From positions 1,364,001 to 1,428,000 of the forward strand of contig NC_017964.1 of assembly GCF_000219915.2 (NCBI RefSeq): a stretch of DNA of 64,000 bases, written 5' to 3'. The DNA comes from Advenella kashmirensis WT001. GTDB lineage: Bacteria > Pseudomonadota > Gammaproteobacteria > Burkholderiales > Burkholderiaceae_B. Made by a program: the position numbers and the translations under genes. Positions 37,419-47,825 of this stretch are shown piece after piece. The number at the start of each line of letters is the position of its first letter. Within the stretch, counting starts at the first letter, position 1. The notes under the pieces are model-generated. The model had not been told where the DNA came from and searched no databases. It saw only the letters and a program-made list of their open reading frames with translations.

Positions 37419-39838
37419 GTGCGAAAGATCTGTCACCTATTTCTTCTGACCGTATCCCCGATTGCTTTTGCCCAGAGCGGTGTCTCAGTGCCCGGAGTGG
37501 GCCAGTCATCTGCGCCACGGCTGTATGTATCGCCCATGCTCACCAGTCCGGCGCTCAATAACGATGAAATCGTCACCTTCACCGACAGCGCACGTGCAGA
37601 CATCACTAATAATACCAATAGCATTACCCTGGATGGCAAGTCGCAGATCCGCCGGCCCGATGCCATTCTGAAGGCCGATACCATCAACTACGACCGAAGC
37701 ACCGGCACGGTCACGGCGCTGGGCAATGCCCGCCTGTTTCGCGACGGCAATCTGATCACCGGCCCGGGACTACGCTACAACATAGATAAGGTGAACGGCA
37801 CCATTACATCGCCGGTCTACAGCCTGGCCACGGGTGGCCAGGGGCAGGCCAGTCAGGCCAACATCATTGACGACAATCATGTCAACCTGAAGGATGCGAC
37901 GTACAGCGGCTGCAGCTGCGACGAGCCATTCTGGCAGATTCGTTCGAGCAACGTCGATCTGTATAATGACGAGAACGAAGGGATCGCCGAAGACGGTACG
38001 CTCTATATCAAAGGCGTGCCGGTGATGTGGTCGCCATATCTGACCTTTCCGATCCGGGCAGAGAAAAAAACCGGTTTTCTGACGCCAACCTATGGCATGA
38101 CCTCACGCAGTGGCCTGGATCTGTCCGTTCCGTATTTCATCAATCTGGCGCCACAGTATGATTTGACGCTGATCCCGCGCTATCTCAGCAAACGCGGTGC
38201 GCAGCTGGGTGCGGAGTTCCGTTATCTGCAGCCGAATTATTCCGGTACGCTGACCGGTACCTATATGCACAGGGACAACGAGCTGGATCGGTCCCGCTGG
38301 ATGTTCTCCTGGCGGCACCTGCAATCGCTCGGGTCCGTGCTGGGGCTCAATTTCAATCTGTCGGTAGACTGGAACGCGGTCTCTGATGATGATTACTACC
38401 GTGACTTCACGGATATGACGACCATCACCCAGGCGGACAAGACCTATCTGAATCGTAATATCACGCTCGGCTTTTCTGGCTATAAATACTGGGATGGTTA
38501 TCTGCAGATTCAGAAATACCAGACCTTGCAGGATGCGACCACGACCGATATTTATGGTCAGTACGAGAAGGTGCCGGAATTGCGGGTTCATGGCGCGCGG
38601 TTTGACTGGCACGGCCTGGATCTGGAAACCACCAATACGCTGACACGATTTGAATATCCCACGTATTTTGGCTCCAAGCTGAGCGACGAAGTCATTGATC
38701 AGACCGAAGGGCATTTGCGTCCGGATGGAACGCGCTTTACATCCTATTCCACGTTAAGTTACCCGATCGTTCGGCCCGGCTGGTACATTACCCCCAAAAT
38801 CGGCCTGCATGCTTCCCAGTACGAAACCGACTGGTATACGCGTTACGGCCAGTATTCGTTTTACAGCCAGAGCGGTAACCAGCGGCGGTCGGTATCACGT
38901 GTTTTGCCCATTGTGTCTCTGGATGCCGGCATGACATTCGAGCGTGAGACCACGCTTTTCGGATATCCGTCTACGCAGACCCTGGAACCCCGCCTTTATT
39001 ATCTGTATATTCCGTATCAGGATCAGAGCGATATCCCCATTTTTGATACCGACGTGAGTCAGTTCGGGTTCGCCAGTGCCTTTTCCGAAAACCGCTATAA
39101 CGGGGGCTGGGATCGCATCAACAACGCCAATCAGGTCACGCTGGGTCTGACTTCGCGCTGGTTTGACCGGGACACCGGCTTTCAACGCCTTGCATTGCAA
39201 GTGGCGCAGCGCGTGTATTTTGACTCGCAACGCGTAACCCTGCCGTTTGAATCTCCGCGCACCGGCACCAAGTCTGACTGGATTTTCGGCGCAGAAGCGG
39301 CGCTGACCAATAAATTTACGACCCAGGCGGCCCTGCAGATTGACCCGTATCAGGCAAGACAACCCAGGCCTATGCTGCCGCCAAATGGACGCCCAAGCGT
39401 CTGACTACGCTGTCGCTATCTTATCGTTACCAGCGCGATCCCTATGCGGATGAAGAGCGCACCGATATCAATCAGGGCAATCCGCTGTCCTACCAGTTGC
39501 AGGGCAAGGAAACGGTCAGCTTTGCCGGCCAGTGGCCGTTTACCAGCAAACTGTACGGCGTGGGCCGGGTTGATTACTCCCTCAAGGAAAGCCGTGTCAC
39601 CCAGCATATTCTGGGTGTCGAGTATAAAGGCGACTGCTGCTGGACCGGCCGAGTTGTTTTGAAACGTTACGCCGTTTCGAAAGAAGATTCGAATTCTGCT
39701 ATATTCTTTCAGTTGGAATTGGCAGGGTTGGGCTCGGTCGGGAAAGATCCTATGGACTTGTTAAGACAGAATGTGCCCGGATACGAAAGTGTCAACACCC
39801 CCGTTCCGGCCAGGACATCATTTGAAAGGTATGAATAA
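37419..39838 (+). CDS. lptD: LPS-assembly outer-membrane protein LptD (one frameshift)
   Basis: Outer-membrane barrel of the Lpt machine that inserts LPS into the outer leaflet together with LptE; essential in most Gram-negatives. About 806 residues. A signal peptide starts at GTG 37419 (RKICHLFLLTVSPIAFA), followed by the jellyroll domain (SITLDGKSQIRRPDAILKAD, DRSTGTVTALGNARLF) and a barrel starting around FPIRAEKKTGFLTPTYG. The disulfide-forming cysteine pairs appear as YSGCSCDEP and GDCCWTG. The frame breaks at about 39355-39360; one extra base restores TTQAYAAAKWTPKRLTTLSLSYRYQ. The stop overlaps the surA ATG (TAATG). Confidence 0.94.
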
Positions 39839-41339
39839 TGCGTAAATTGGGTTTCATGCGAACAGCAGTTGCTCTCGCCATCCCCGCTATTTTTATTGCT
39901 TTGCCGCCGGCAGCGCAGGCGCAGCAGGCGAAAAAAGGCGCGGCGTCGCAGCAGCGTGCGCCAGGGCAATTCGCTGATGGTATTGCGGCCGTGGTTAATA
40001 ATGAAATCATTACCATGCGCGAGTTGCAGCAACGGATGGCCAGCAACCGCATGACGACTGGCGGCCAGAGCCAGGCTCAGCAGACAGTATTGCAGGCGAT
40101 GATTGACGAAAAACTCATGCGCCAGGATGCCGAGCTATATGGCATCAAGGTTACTGATGCACAGGTGTCTCAGGCCATGGCCAATATCGCCCAGCGCAAC
40201 AACCTGCCGCCTGAAAAGTTGCGGCCGGCAATCGAGCAGATGGGCCTGAACTGGAATGACTATATCCGCAATCTTCGCAATGAAATGGTGATGGAAGAAT
40301 TGCGTACCAAGATCATTCAGAGTCGTGTCAATGTTAACGAGTCCGACATTGATGCGTTTCTGAAACAGAATCCGACGGGTATTTTGCCTGGTCGGGAAGC
40401 CGAAAGACAGAGTCAGCCCAAGCCCCCACCGCAAAAGCAAGTTGTGGTTGAGCGCTCGTTTGTTCCCAAGGCGGTTGCCTGCAGCATATTTATATTCGCG
40501 TGCCCGATAACTCGCCAGAGGATGTGGTTGCCGCCGCGCGCAAGAAAGCAGATGCGGCGATGGCAAAACTGCGTCGCGGGTCAAGCTTTGAAAGCGTCGC
40601 CAAGGAATATTCCGATGGGCCCGAGGCGGCAGCCGGCGGTAACCTGGGTATTCGCATGTTCGAAGACTGGCCATCGCTGTTTGTGAACGTCACGAAAAAA
40701 GTACCGGATGGACGCACCACCGGCGTTTTCAAGGCGCCTAATGGTTTTCACATTCTTAAGGTCGTAGAGCGTCGTGGCCTGGTGCAGGAAAACAAACGGG
40801 TCGTGACCGTGCAGCCGCCGGCACCGCCTCCGCCACCGGTACCGCCTATAGAAAAAATGGCCAAGCAGCAGGGACCGGTGAACATTACCGAGACCAAGGT
40901 CAAACATATTCTGGTCAAGATTACACCTGTCTTTTCTGACCAGCAGGCCCGCACAAAAATCAATGACGTTCGCAATCAGATTGAAGGCGGCATGTCATTC
41001 GAGGATGCAGCCAAGAAATTCTCGCAAGACACCTCAGCGCCGCTGGGCGGGGAAATCGGCTGGATTCCACCAGGCGTTTCTGATCCTGCCTTCGAGAAGG
41101 CCATGAACGCCTTGCAGCCTGGCCAGCTTAGTGCGCCCGTGCGTTCGCAGTTCGGCTGGCATCTGATCACCGTAGAAGACCGTCGCAGTTCGGACAAACA
41201 ACCCGAAATCCGCCGCAACCTGGCGCGTCAATCGCTGTTCCAGAAGCGTGCTGAACCGGTCTATGAAGACTGGTTGCAACAGTTGCGTGCCAAAGCGTAT
41301 ATTGACAACCGTCTGACGCAACAGAAAAGCAAGCCCTAG
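39838..41339 (+). CDS. surA: Periplasmic chaperone and peptidyl-prolyl isomerase SurA (one frameshift)
   Basis: Folds outer-membrane proteins, including LptD, encoded just upstream. About 500 residues: signal peptide (RTAVALAIPAIFIALPPAAQA), SurA N-domain (DGIAAVVNNEIITMRELQQRM), two parvulin domains (first ending FKAPNGFHILKVVERR, second with VKHILVKI, FEDAAKKFSQDTSAPLGGEIGWIPPG and SQFGWHLITVEDRR) separated by a proline-rich linker of nine or so prolines. The frame breaks at about 40478-40481; adding one C gives VALQHIYIRVPD and a continuous protein. Start overlaps lptD, 12 nt before rsmA. Confidence 0.95.
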
Positions 41340-41351
41340 AGCAGAATAAGA

Positions 41352-42131
41352 ATGGCAGTCCATCAGGCCCGCAAGCGCTTCGGTCAGAATTTTCTGACCG
41401 ATGAAAGTGTGATCGAATCCATTGTGCGGGCGGTCAGCCCTGCGCGAGACGATAAGGTGATCGAAATCGGGCCGGGCCTGTCTGCGCTCACCGGACCGTT
41501 GCATGACCGCGTTGCGCATCTGGATGTGATCGAGATTGATCGCGATCTGGCTGCGCGCCTGCGCAAGCACTTTACCCCCGAGCGGCTGACGGTGCATGAA
41601 GCTGATGCGCTGAAGGTGGATTTTGCCGCTTTCGGCAAAGACCTGCGTGTGGTCGGCAATCTTCCCTACAATATTTCCAGCCCATTGCTATTTCATTTGG
41701 TCGCGTTTGCCGATCATATACGCGATCAGCATTTCATGCTGCAAAAAGAAGTGATCGCGCGCATGGTGGCCCGCCCGGGTGAGGGTGACTATGGCAGGCT
41801 TTCGGTCATGCTGCAGGTGCGCTACGATATGCAGCACCTGTTTGATGTGCCGCCCGAGGCGTTTGATCCACCACCCAAGGTCACCTCTGCCATCGTACGC
41901 ATGGTGCCTTTGCCACCCACGCGCGCGCAGGCCAAAAGCGAGCGCGCTTTCTCCCAGGTGGTGGCGCGGGCATTCTCTCAGCGGCGCAAAATGCTGCGGC
42001 GGGTGCTGGCAGACTGGCAGATAAACTGGGCTCAGGTTGATATCAAAGAGACCGCCAGGGCAGAAGAGCTGTCGGTGGCAGACTATATCCGACTGGCTGA
42101 TTATCTGGTCGAACAGGGTATGCTGGCCTGA
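41352..42131 (+). CDS. rsmA: 16S rRNA (adenine1518-N6/adenine1519-N6)-dimethyltransferase
   Basis: A 259-residue KsgA/RsmA enzyme that dimethylates two adenosines in the 3' hairpin of 16S rRNA during 30S maturation. Motifs: [19 protein letters not shown] at the start, the SAM-binding [23 protein letters not shown], and the catalytic [17 protein letters not shown] (NLPY). Its position at the end of lptD-surA-rsmA matches the conserved order (pdxA is not in this operon here). Intact. The 213 nt that follow (42132-42344) hold nothing recognisable. Confidence 0.96.
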   Translation: MAVHQARKRFGQNFLTDESVIESIVRAVSPARDDKVIEIGPGLSALTGPLHDRVAHLDVIEIDRDLAARLRKHFTPERLTVHEADALKVDFAAFGKDLRVVGNLPYNISSPLLFHLVAFADHIRDQHFMLQKEVIARMVARPGEGDYGRLSVMLQVRYDMQHLFDVPPEAFDPPPKVTSAIVRMVPLPPTRAQAKSERAFSQVVARAFSQRRKMLRRVLADWQINWAQVDIKETARAEELSVADYIRLADYLVEQGMLA

Positions 42132-42344
42132 CGGTCTGCGCTACCGCGTGCATCCTGTCGCACCTTAGATCTGTACCGTTGTCGGCACGTAGCCGGACGG
42201 GCTGATCGGGCTTTCTTGATCTGACTTTTTAATTGTTATGCGGCATTGCCTGGCGCTATCGTTTCCGCAATGTCGTTCTGCGATATCGCTCGGAGAGACC
42301 GGGCAGGCGCATTGTTTCCGATCTTGCGCCTGCGCATAGGGTAC

Positions 42345-43494
42345 TTATCGGGCTTGCCGTCCCGCAAGGAAAACCGCAACAATGTCCCGGCTACGCTGCA
42401 TTAGTAGCTGTCGGGTTTGTTGCATGGTCTCTTTCAGCGACATCGGCCCGCCGGGCAGGCTGAACGCAGCGGTAATGCCGCCATCATAGACTTTGGCAAA
42501 GTCTTCATGCAAGGAACCGGCCAGCGCGATCAGCGGCACCTGATGCTTTTGGGTCAGGGCAGCAATGCCGGCTATGGTCTTGCCACGCAGGGTTTGTGCA
42601 TCCAGTCGGCCTTCGCCGGTAATAACCAGATCGGCCTTTTGTATGTGTTCGTCCAGTCCTGCGTATTCCGCCACCACTTCTACGCCTGGCTTGAACACTG
42701 CTTGCAGATAGGCCAGCGCCGCAAAGCCCAGCCCGCCCGCAGCGCCGGCGCCGGGTTGCTCACGCACATCATGGCCGGTCGCCTGCGCTGTCATATCGGC
42801 AAAGTGCTCAGCGCTGCATCCAGAAACTGCACATCATCGGCGCTGGCCCCTTTTTGCGGGCCGAAGATGGCCGATGCGCCATGGTCGCCGCACAAGGGGT
42901 TGTTCACATCCGAAGCAATCAGCCATTCTGTTTTGGCAACCCGGGGATCCAGACCTGACAGATCAATGGATGCCAGGTCGTAAAGGGCGGCAGGCCCCTG
43001 TTCAAGTGCCTTGCCAGCCTTGTCCAGAAACCGGATGCCCAGTGCGCAGAGCAGGCCGGTACCGGCATCATTGGTAGCTGAACCGCCAAGGCCCAGCACA
43101 ATCCGCCGGGCGCCCTGATCCAGGGCGGCAGTGACCAGTTGACCCAGCCCATAGGTGCTGCGCGCCGTACATCGCGCTTGTCTTCGGCAATTTGTTCCAG
43201 GCCTGCCGCGCTGGCCATTTCAATCACGGCGGTGTCGTCATGCAGCATAATCCAGGCGGCGGTAATGGGCTCGCCCAGCGCGTTGACGGTGTTCAGTGTC
43301 TGCAGCGGGGCGCCGGTGCTGCCGGCAATCGCTTCAACGGTTCCTTCGCCGCCATCGGCCATCGGCATCAATACCAGAGTGGCATCCGGGGCCACGGTCT
43401 TGATGCCATCGGCAATGGCCTGGGCCACCCCGGACGAAGACAGGCTCTCCTTGAACGAGTCCGGGGCGATCACGATATAAAGTGGTTCAGTCAT
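42345..43494 (-). CDS. glxK: Glycerate 2-kinase, GlxK/GarK family (two frameshifts)
   Basis: ATP-dependent kinase of about 384 residues turning D-glycerate into 2-phosphoglycerate. Recognised by IVIAPDSFKESLSSSGVAQAIADGI, MPMADGGEGTVEAI, the LGLGGSATNDAGTGLLCALG core, and KADLVITGEGRLDAQTLRGKT. It is split in three frames; one base added near 43161-43164 (ASTYGLGQLV) and another near 42810-42815 (LDAALEHFADM) restore it. The ATG overlaps the pyk stop by 8 nt (ATGACTGA), so glycerate phosphorylation and pyruvate formation are co-expressed, consistent with use of glycerate or glyoxylate. Confidence 0.92.
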
Positions 43495-44953
43495 CAAGAA
43501 AATCGTCCATGCAGAGCAGTTTCATGCTGTTGGTTGCACCGATCACGCCATAGTGGTCTCCCTGCAGGAGCAGCACCCAGTCGCCGCGATCGAGTGGTTG
43601 ATATTTAAGCAGTTGCGCCATCGCGGCCCGCGCAACGTCGGTCTCCGTGACAGCGGCCGGATCAAAGTGCACCGGATATACACCACGGAACATGGCAACG
43701 CGGTTGCGGGTGCTGTCATGTGGGGTGAGGCAGTAAATGGGGACGCCCGAACGGATGCGCGACATGATAAGCGGTGTGTGGCCGCTTTCGCTCAGCGAGA
43801 TAATGGCGCGCACCTGATGAAAATGGTTGGCCGCATACATGGCGGCCAGCGCAATGGTTTCATCAAAGCGTGTAAACGTCTCGCCAAGCCGGTGGCCCGA
43901 TTGCGTGGTGGTCGGATGTTTTTCGGCGCCCACGCAGATGCGCGCCATGGCCTTGACCGTTTCCACCGGATACAGGCCCGATGCACTTTCACCCGACAGC
44001 ATCACCGCATCGGTGTAATCGAGCACGGCGTTGGCAACATCGGACACTTCAGCACGGGTCGGGAAGGGATGATTGATCATCGATTCCATCATCTGCGTGG
44101 CAGTAATCACGAATTTATTCAGGGTGCGCGCGTGGCGAATGATTTTTTTCTGAATGCCGACAAGCTCGGCATCGCCCACTTCCACACCCAGGTCGCCGCG
44201 CGCAACCATGACACCGTCGCTGGCAGTAATCAATTCGTCAAGGGCCTGGTCATCGGCAACGGCTTCGGCGCGCTCTATCTTGGCAATGATCCAGCCGAAC
44301 TGCCGGCTTCCCGAACCAGGCGGCGGGCTTCCTCCATATCGCGGCCATAGCGCGGAAAAGATACGGCAACAAAATCCACGCCAATCTCTGCGGCCAGTAC
44401 AATATCGGCCTTGTCTTTTTCTGTCAGGCTGGGGGCAGACAGTCCGCCGCCACGGCGATTGATGCCCTTGTTGTTGGACAGCTCGCCACCTGTGGTCACA
44501 GTCGTGTAAACGTTCTGGCCTTCGATGCGTACCACTTCAAGAATGATCCGCCCATCGTCCAGCAGCAATTCATCACCCGGCCGGCAATCGGTAACCAGTT
44601 CGGGGTAATCGATGCCAACAATTTGTGCCGTGCCCTTGTCGTAAGGATAGTCGTTGGACAGGATGAATTCCTGGCCCAGTTCCAGCATGACTTTCTGGTT
44701 TTCAAAACGGGCGATCCGGATTTTCGGGCCTGCAGGTCGCCAGAATCGCAATATGCACGTCAAGCTTGGCTTCCAGCTTGCGGATGATCCGGGCGCGTTC
44801 GCGATGGTCTTGCGCGTCGCCGTGAGAAAAATTAAAGCGGGCAACGTTCATGCCCGCCAGAATCATGGCTTCGATCTGGGCCTCGGATGCTGTGGCGGGA
44901 CCCAGTGTGGCAACAATCTTGGTACGACGTCTGGTGCTAAGCTGCGTAGTCAT
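43487..44953 (-). CDS. pyk: Pyruvate kinase (three frameshifts)
   Basis: Glycolytic enzyme of about 490 residues converting PEP and ADP to pyruvate and ATP. Motifs: RTKIVATLGPATASE, GMNVARFNFSHGD, ADLQGPKIRIARF (restored), the KIERAEAV Lys region (restored), DGVMVARGDLGVEV and FVITATQMMESM, MLSGESASGLYPVE and the allosteric C-domain. Two missing bases at about 44728-44737 (both needed to rebuild ADLQGPKIR) and one near 44291-44293 (AGIIAKIERAE). Upstream of glycerate kinase on the same strand. Confidence 0.94.
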
Positions 44954-45020
44954 GTAGGCGATTCCTCGGACGGACTCAACGGCGGGCAGCCGTTATGCTA
45001 TATGTGATAAACGGCTGAGC

Positions 45021-45434
45021 TCAACGCAGGCCGGTGCCGGCTGCAGTCAAATCTTTTCTCTCGATCAATTCGATTTTGTATCCATCCGGATCCTGCACAA
45101 ACGCGATAACCGTTGAGCCGCCCTTGACCGGTCCGGCTTCTCGTGTAACGTTGCCACCGGCCTGTTTAACGGCCTCACAGGCGGCATAGGCATCGGGCAC
45201 GCCGATTGCAATGTGGCCGTAGGCATCGCCCATATCGTATTCGGAAACGCCATGGTTATAAGTCAGTTCCAGTTCGGCCTGGTGCGGGTTGGCTTCAAAA
45301 CCCAGGAAGGCAAGGCTGTATTTGTATTCGGGATTTTCCGAGCGTCGCAGCAGTTTCATACCGATAACATTTGTATAGAATTCAATGGATCGTTCCAGGT
45401 CGCCGACGCGTAACATGGTGTGTAGAAATTGCAT
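45021..45434 (-). CDS. gloA: Lactoylglutathione lyase (glyoxalase I)
   Basis: A 137-residue metalloenzyme isomerising the methylglyoxal-glutathione hemithioacetal to S-lactoylglutathione. Start 45434 ([20 protein letters not shown]), with GAGGAC upstream; metal ligands are His5 and Glu in the ELELTYNHG segment, with a second vicinal-oxygen-chelate half ([21 protein letters not shown]). Length is typical. It lies 67 nt upstream of pyk on the same strand; methylglyoxal arises from glycolysis. The longer frame extending to 45758 is not used. Confidence 0.95.
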   Translation of the reverse strand: MQFLHTMLRVGDLERSIEFYTNVIGMKLLRRSENPEYKYSLAFLGFEANPHQAELELTYNHGVSEYDMGDAYGHIAIGVPDAYAACEAVKQAGGNVTREAGPVKGGSTVIAFVQDPDGYKIELIERKDLTAAGTGLR

Positions 45435-45764
45435 GTTGTCCTCGCAATAAAGATGATGTGTTTGCGTCCCGCGGACGCGAGTTTCTATCATACACGATCG
45501 TTGCGCGCGCAACCGGCTCGCCACTGAGTTTGGATGGTTGTTTGCCTGCGGGCTAGTGCCAGTTTTGCAATTGTCATAAGCCGGTGTTCGAAGATGGTGC
45601 ATCGCCGCGACGTCAGCGGCAAAAACAGGCAGCGCGTTACGTACAATGGCCGATTCAAACCAGCACGGTTTCAAACGATAATGCGGGGCTTGTGCTGCGA
45701 GACAGGAAACGGGTTGAGTGCGATCGCGCGGACACTGAATATCCGGCGGCCATCTCATTGTGGG
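45435..45764. other. Intergenic region without supported gene
   Basis: 330 nt between gloA and ygjP-like gene. The region has CG-rich dyads (for example GTCCCGCGGAC near 45465) but no ribosome-site-led frame and no clear terminator. Confidence 0.5.
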
Positions 45765-46565
45765 TCAAGCCTGCAGGGCGGGCAGGGCAGACATATCAGT
45801 CGTTTTCAGTTTTTGCATGGCTGCCTCGTAACCCGGCAGTATCATGCCCACTTGTTGCCAGAAGCGTTCGCTGTGGTTCATCTGCTTCAAATGGGCAAGT
45901 TCATGCGCAATGACATAGTCAATGATATCGGGTGTGAAGTGGATCAGTCGCCAGTTAAGACGAATGCTGCCGCTGCTATTGCATGAGCCCCAGCGAGCGC
46001 GGGCGCGCGATAGCCGCCATGCTTGAAATTGCAGGCCGGCGTTGTTCGCAAGTACATGGATGCGCAGGTCAAAATACTGCTGCGCCTGCGTCTGCAGCCA
46101 GTGAGCCGCTGCGGCGCGCCGCTGTGCTGCACTGGCTTCGGCCGGCAAGGCAAGCCAGAGCGTGTCCTGGACCTGCGGGGCAAAGTGATCGCCATCAAAG
46201 CGAGCCTGGCGCGCGCCGGCATCAATGTCAATTGAAATAGTCGTGCCCAGATACGGCAGTTGCGTGCAGGCCAGCCAGGACTGTTGAGCCTGATCGGCGG
46301 TCTCGTTGCGCTGGCGCCAGAAATCCAGCTTCTTCTGGATCCATTCGGCTTTTTCCAGCACGGCCTCGTCAATCTGTTTGAGCGACACCCAATAGGGCGC
46401 CGTCACGCGCAACCCTTCGCTGCCTATCACAAAGCCGATACTGCGGCGTCTGCTGCGCGCCAGGGTAAAGGTAATGAGCCCGTGCACTGTAGCCACGGTG
46501 CGCAGGCGTGCGCCATCGGGCAGGCTCGGGCCAGGTGTGCGGAACAGTTCAGACTGCGACGTCAT
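45765..46565 (-). CDS. YgjP-like zinc metallopeptidase
   Basis: A 266-residue protein with the metallopeptidase signature YVIAHELAHLKQMNHSERFW (HExxH with downstream His) near the C-terminus, preceded by RARWGSCNSSGSIRLNWRL, characteristic of the YgjP/DUF45 (M48-like) family. Start 46565 (MTSQSELF) overlaps the plsC 3' end by 17 nt, pointing to translational coupling in the gmhB-plsC-ygjP set. The substrate is unknown. Intact. Confidence 0.88.
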   Translation of the reverse strand: MTSQSELFRTPGPSLPDGARLRTVATVHGLITFTLARSRRRSIGFVIGSEGLRVTAPYWVSLKQIDEAVLEKAEWIQKKLDFWRQRNETADQAQQSWLACTQLPYLGTTISIDIDAGARQARFDGDHFAPQVQDTLWLALPAEASAAQRRAAAAHWLQTQAQQYFDLRIHVLANNAGLQFQAWRLSRARARWGSCNSSGSIRLNWRLIHFTPDIIDYVIAHELAHLKQMNHSERFWQQVGMILPGYEAAMQKLKTTDMSALPALQA

Positions 46566-47283
46566 GATAGCGTTCGGGATTGAGCACGCGCATTTCACCT
46601 TCGATCCAGTCGCGAACTTCTTTCATGACTTCGTCGGGTGTCCTGCCTGCCGGTTCAATGGGTGGGCCAAAGGAAATGGTGACCAGACCCGGTTTTTTGG
46701 TGAACGGTTTTTTAGGCCAGCATTCCCCGGCATTATGCGCAACCGGTATGATCGGCGTGTTGGCATGGACCGCCAGTCGTGTGCCGCCCAGCTTGTAGGT
46801 GCCTGCCTGACCCGGCGGGATACGTGTCCCTTCAGGAAAGAGCACCGGAGCGCGGCCTTCGGCCAGCCGTTGCGTGCCGATTTCCATGACCTGCTGCATG
46901 GCGTTTTTCCCTTTTTGCCGATTGATCGCAATATTGCGCAAGCTGGCCAGACCCCAACCAAAGAAAGGAATGTAATTGAGTTCTTTTTTATAGACAAAGC
47001 ATGCCGGTCGGCGTAAAAACCAGGCAAAAAACATAGTCTCGTAGGTAGACTGATGCTTGCTCAGATAAATAACCGGCGCATCGGGAACATGGTGCAGCCC
47101 TTTGACTTCGTAACGAATACCCACAAATATTTTGGCGGCCCAGATCACCATACGTGGCCAGCCAGCGGTATAGCGATAGCGCCAGATAAAGGGTAGCGGC
47201 AATACCAGCATGCAGCCGATGGCATAGGGTACAACGGTTACTGCCTGAAAAAGCAGAAAAAGAACAGAGCGCAGAAAGAGCAT
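46549..47283 (-). CDS. plsC: 1-acyl-sn-glycerol-3-phosphate acyltransferase
   Basis: A 244-residue membrane-bound acyltransferase making phosphatidic acid from lysophosphatidic acid. N-terminal TM helix (SVLFLLFQAVTVVPYAIG), acceptor-site motif SKHQSTYE (H-x4-E in place of the more common H-x4-D), LNYIPFFGWGL, and FPEGTR. The H-x4-E form is, as far as I recall, frequent in betaproteobacteria, so it need not mean loss of function. Start 47283 is 2 nt after the gmhB stop. Confidence 0.92.
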   Translation of the reverse strand: MLFLRSVLFLLFQAVTVVPYAIGCMLVLPLPFIWRYRYTAGWPRMVIWAAKIFVGIRYEVKGLHHVPDAPVIYLSKHQSTYETMFFAWFLRRPACFVYKKELNYIPFFGWGLASLRNIAINRQKGKNAMQQVMEIGTQRLAEGRAPVLFPEGTRIPPGQAGTYKLGGTRLAVHANTPIIPVAHNAGECWPKKPFTKKPGLVTISFGPPIEPAGRTPDEVMKEVRDWIEGEMRVLNPERYHDVAV

Positions 47284-47285
47284 GA

Positions 47286-47825
47286 TCAGGATTCCGTAAG
47301 CCAGCTTTCGACCACATCGGCCAGGGTAGGCCTGATTTGTACGGATTCGGGCAGACCGGGGTCGTTGCGGGTCTTCTGTCCGTTGCCGGTTTCCACCAAC
47401 CAGGTCTGGCAACCGGCCACATGTGCAGCAGTGATATCCCTGAGGGAATCGCCGACGCACACGACTTCGCGCGCGGGCGCGTCGTAGCGTTTGAGTATTT
47501 CCAGGAACATGCCGGGCAATGGCTTGCGGCAATTGCAGCCGGCATCCGGCAGATGCGGACACATGAAAATGGCGTCAATGTGGCCACCCAGCGCAGCCAG
47601 TTGCTGGTGCATTTTCTGGTGGATGGCGGTCAGGTCATCAGGTGTGAATAACCCGCGCCCCAGGCCGGACTGATTGGTGGCCACAACCACTTTCCAGCCG
47701 GCACGGCTGAGACGGGCAATGGCTTCAAGGCTGCCGGGCAGGGCTACCCATTCGTCCGCAGACTTAATAAAGTCAGGCCGGTCTTCGTTGATGACGCCGT
47801 CGCGGTCAAGAATGGCCAGCTTCAT
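47286..47825 (-). CDS. gmhB: D-glycero-beta-D-manno-heptose 1,7-bisphosphate 7-phosphatase
   Basis: A 179-residue HAD phosphatase of the ADP-heptose pathway for LPS inner core. HAD motif I is LAILDRDGVINEDRPDFI, motif II is VVATNQSGLGRG, and the zinc loop CPHLPDAGCNCRKPLPGMF is diagnostic for GmhB. It shares an ATGA overlap with glyS upstream and is 2 nt from plsC downstream. Intact. Confidence 0.95.
   Translation of the reverse strand: MKLAILDRDGVINEDRPDFIKSADEWVALPGSLEAIARLSRAGWKVVVATNQSGLGRGLFTPDDLTAIHQKMHQQLAALGGHIDAIFMCPHLPDAGCNCRKPLPGMFLEILKRYDAPAREVVCVGDSLRDITAAHVAGCQTWLVETGNGQKTRNDPGLPESVQIRPTLADVVESWLTES

Noticed and set aside
46549..47283. PlsC inactive because of H-x4-E instead of H-x4-D
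   Set aside because: The same substitution is, to my knowledge, common in betaproteobacterial PlsC and the FPEGTR motif is intact.
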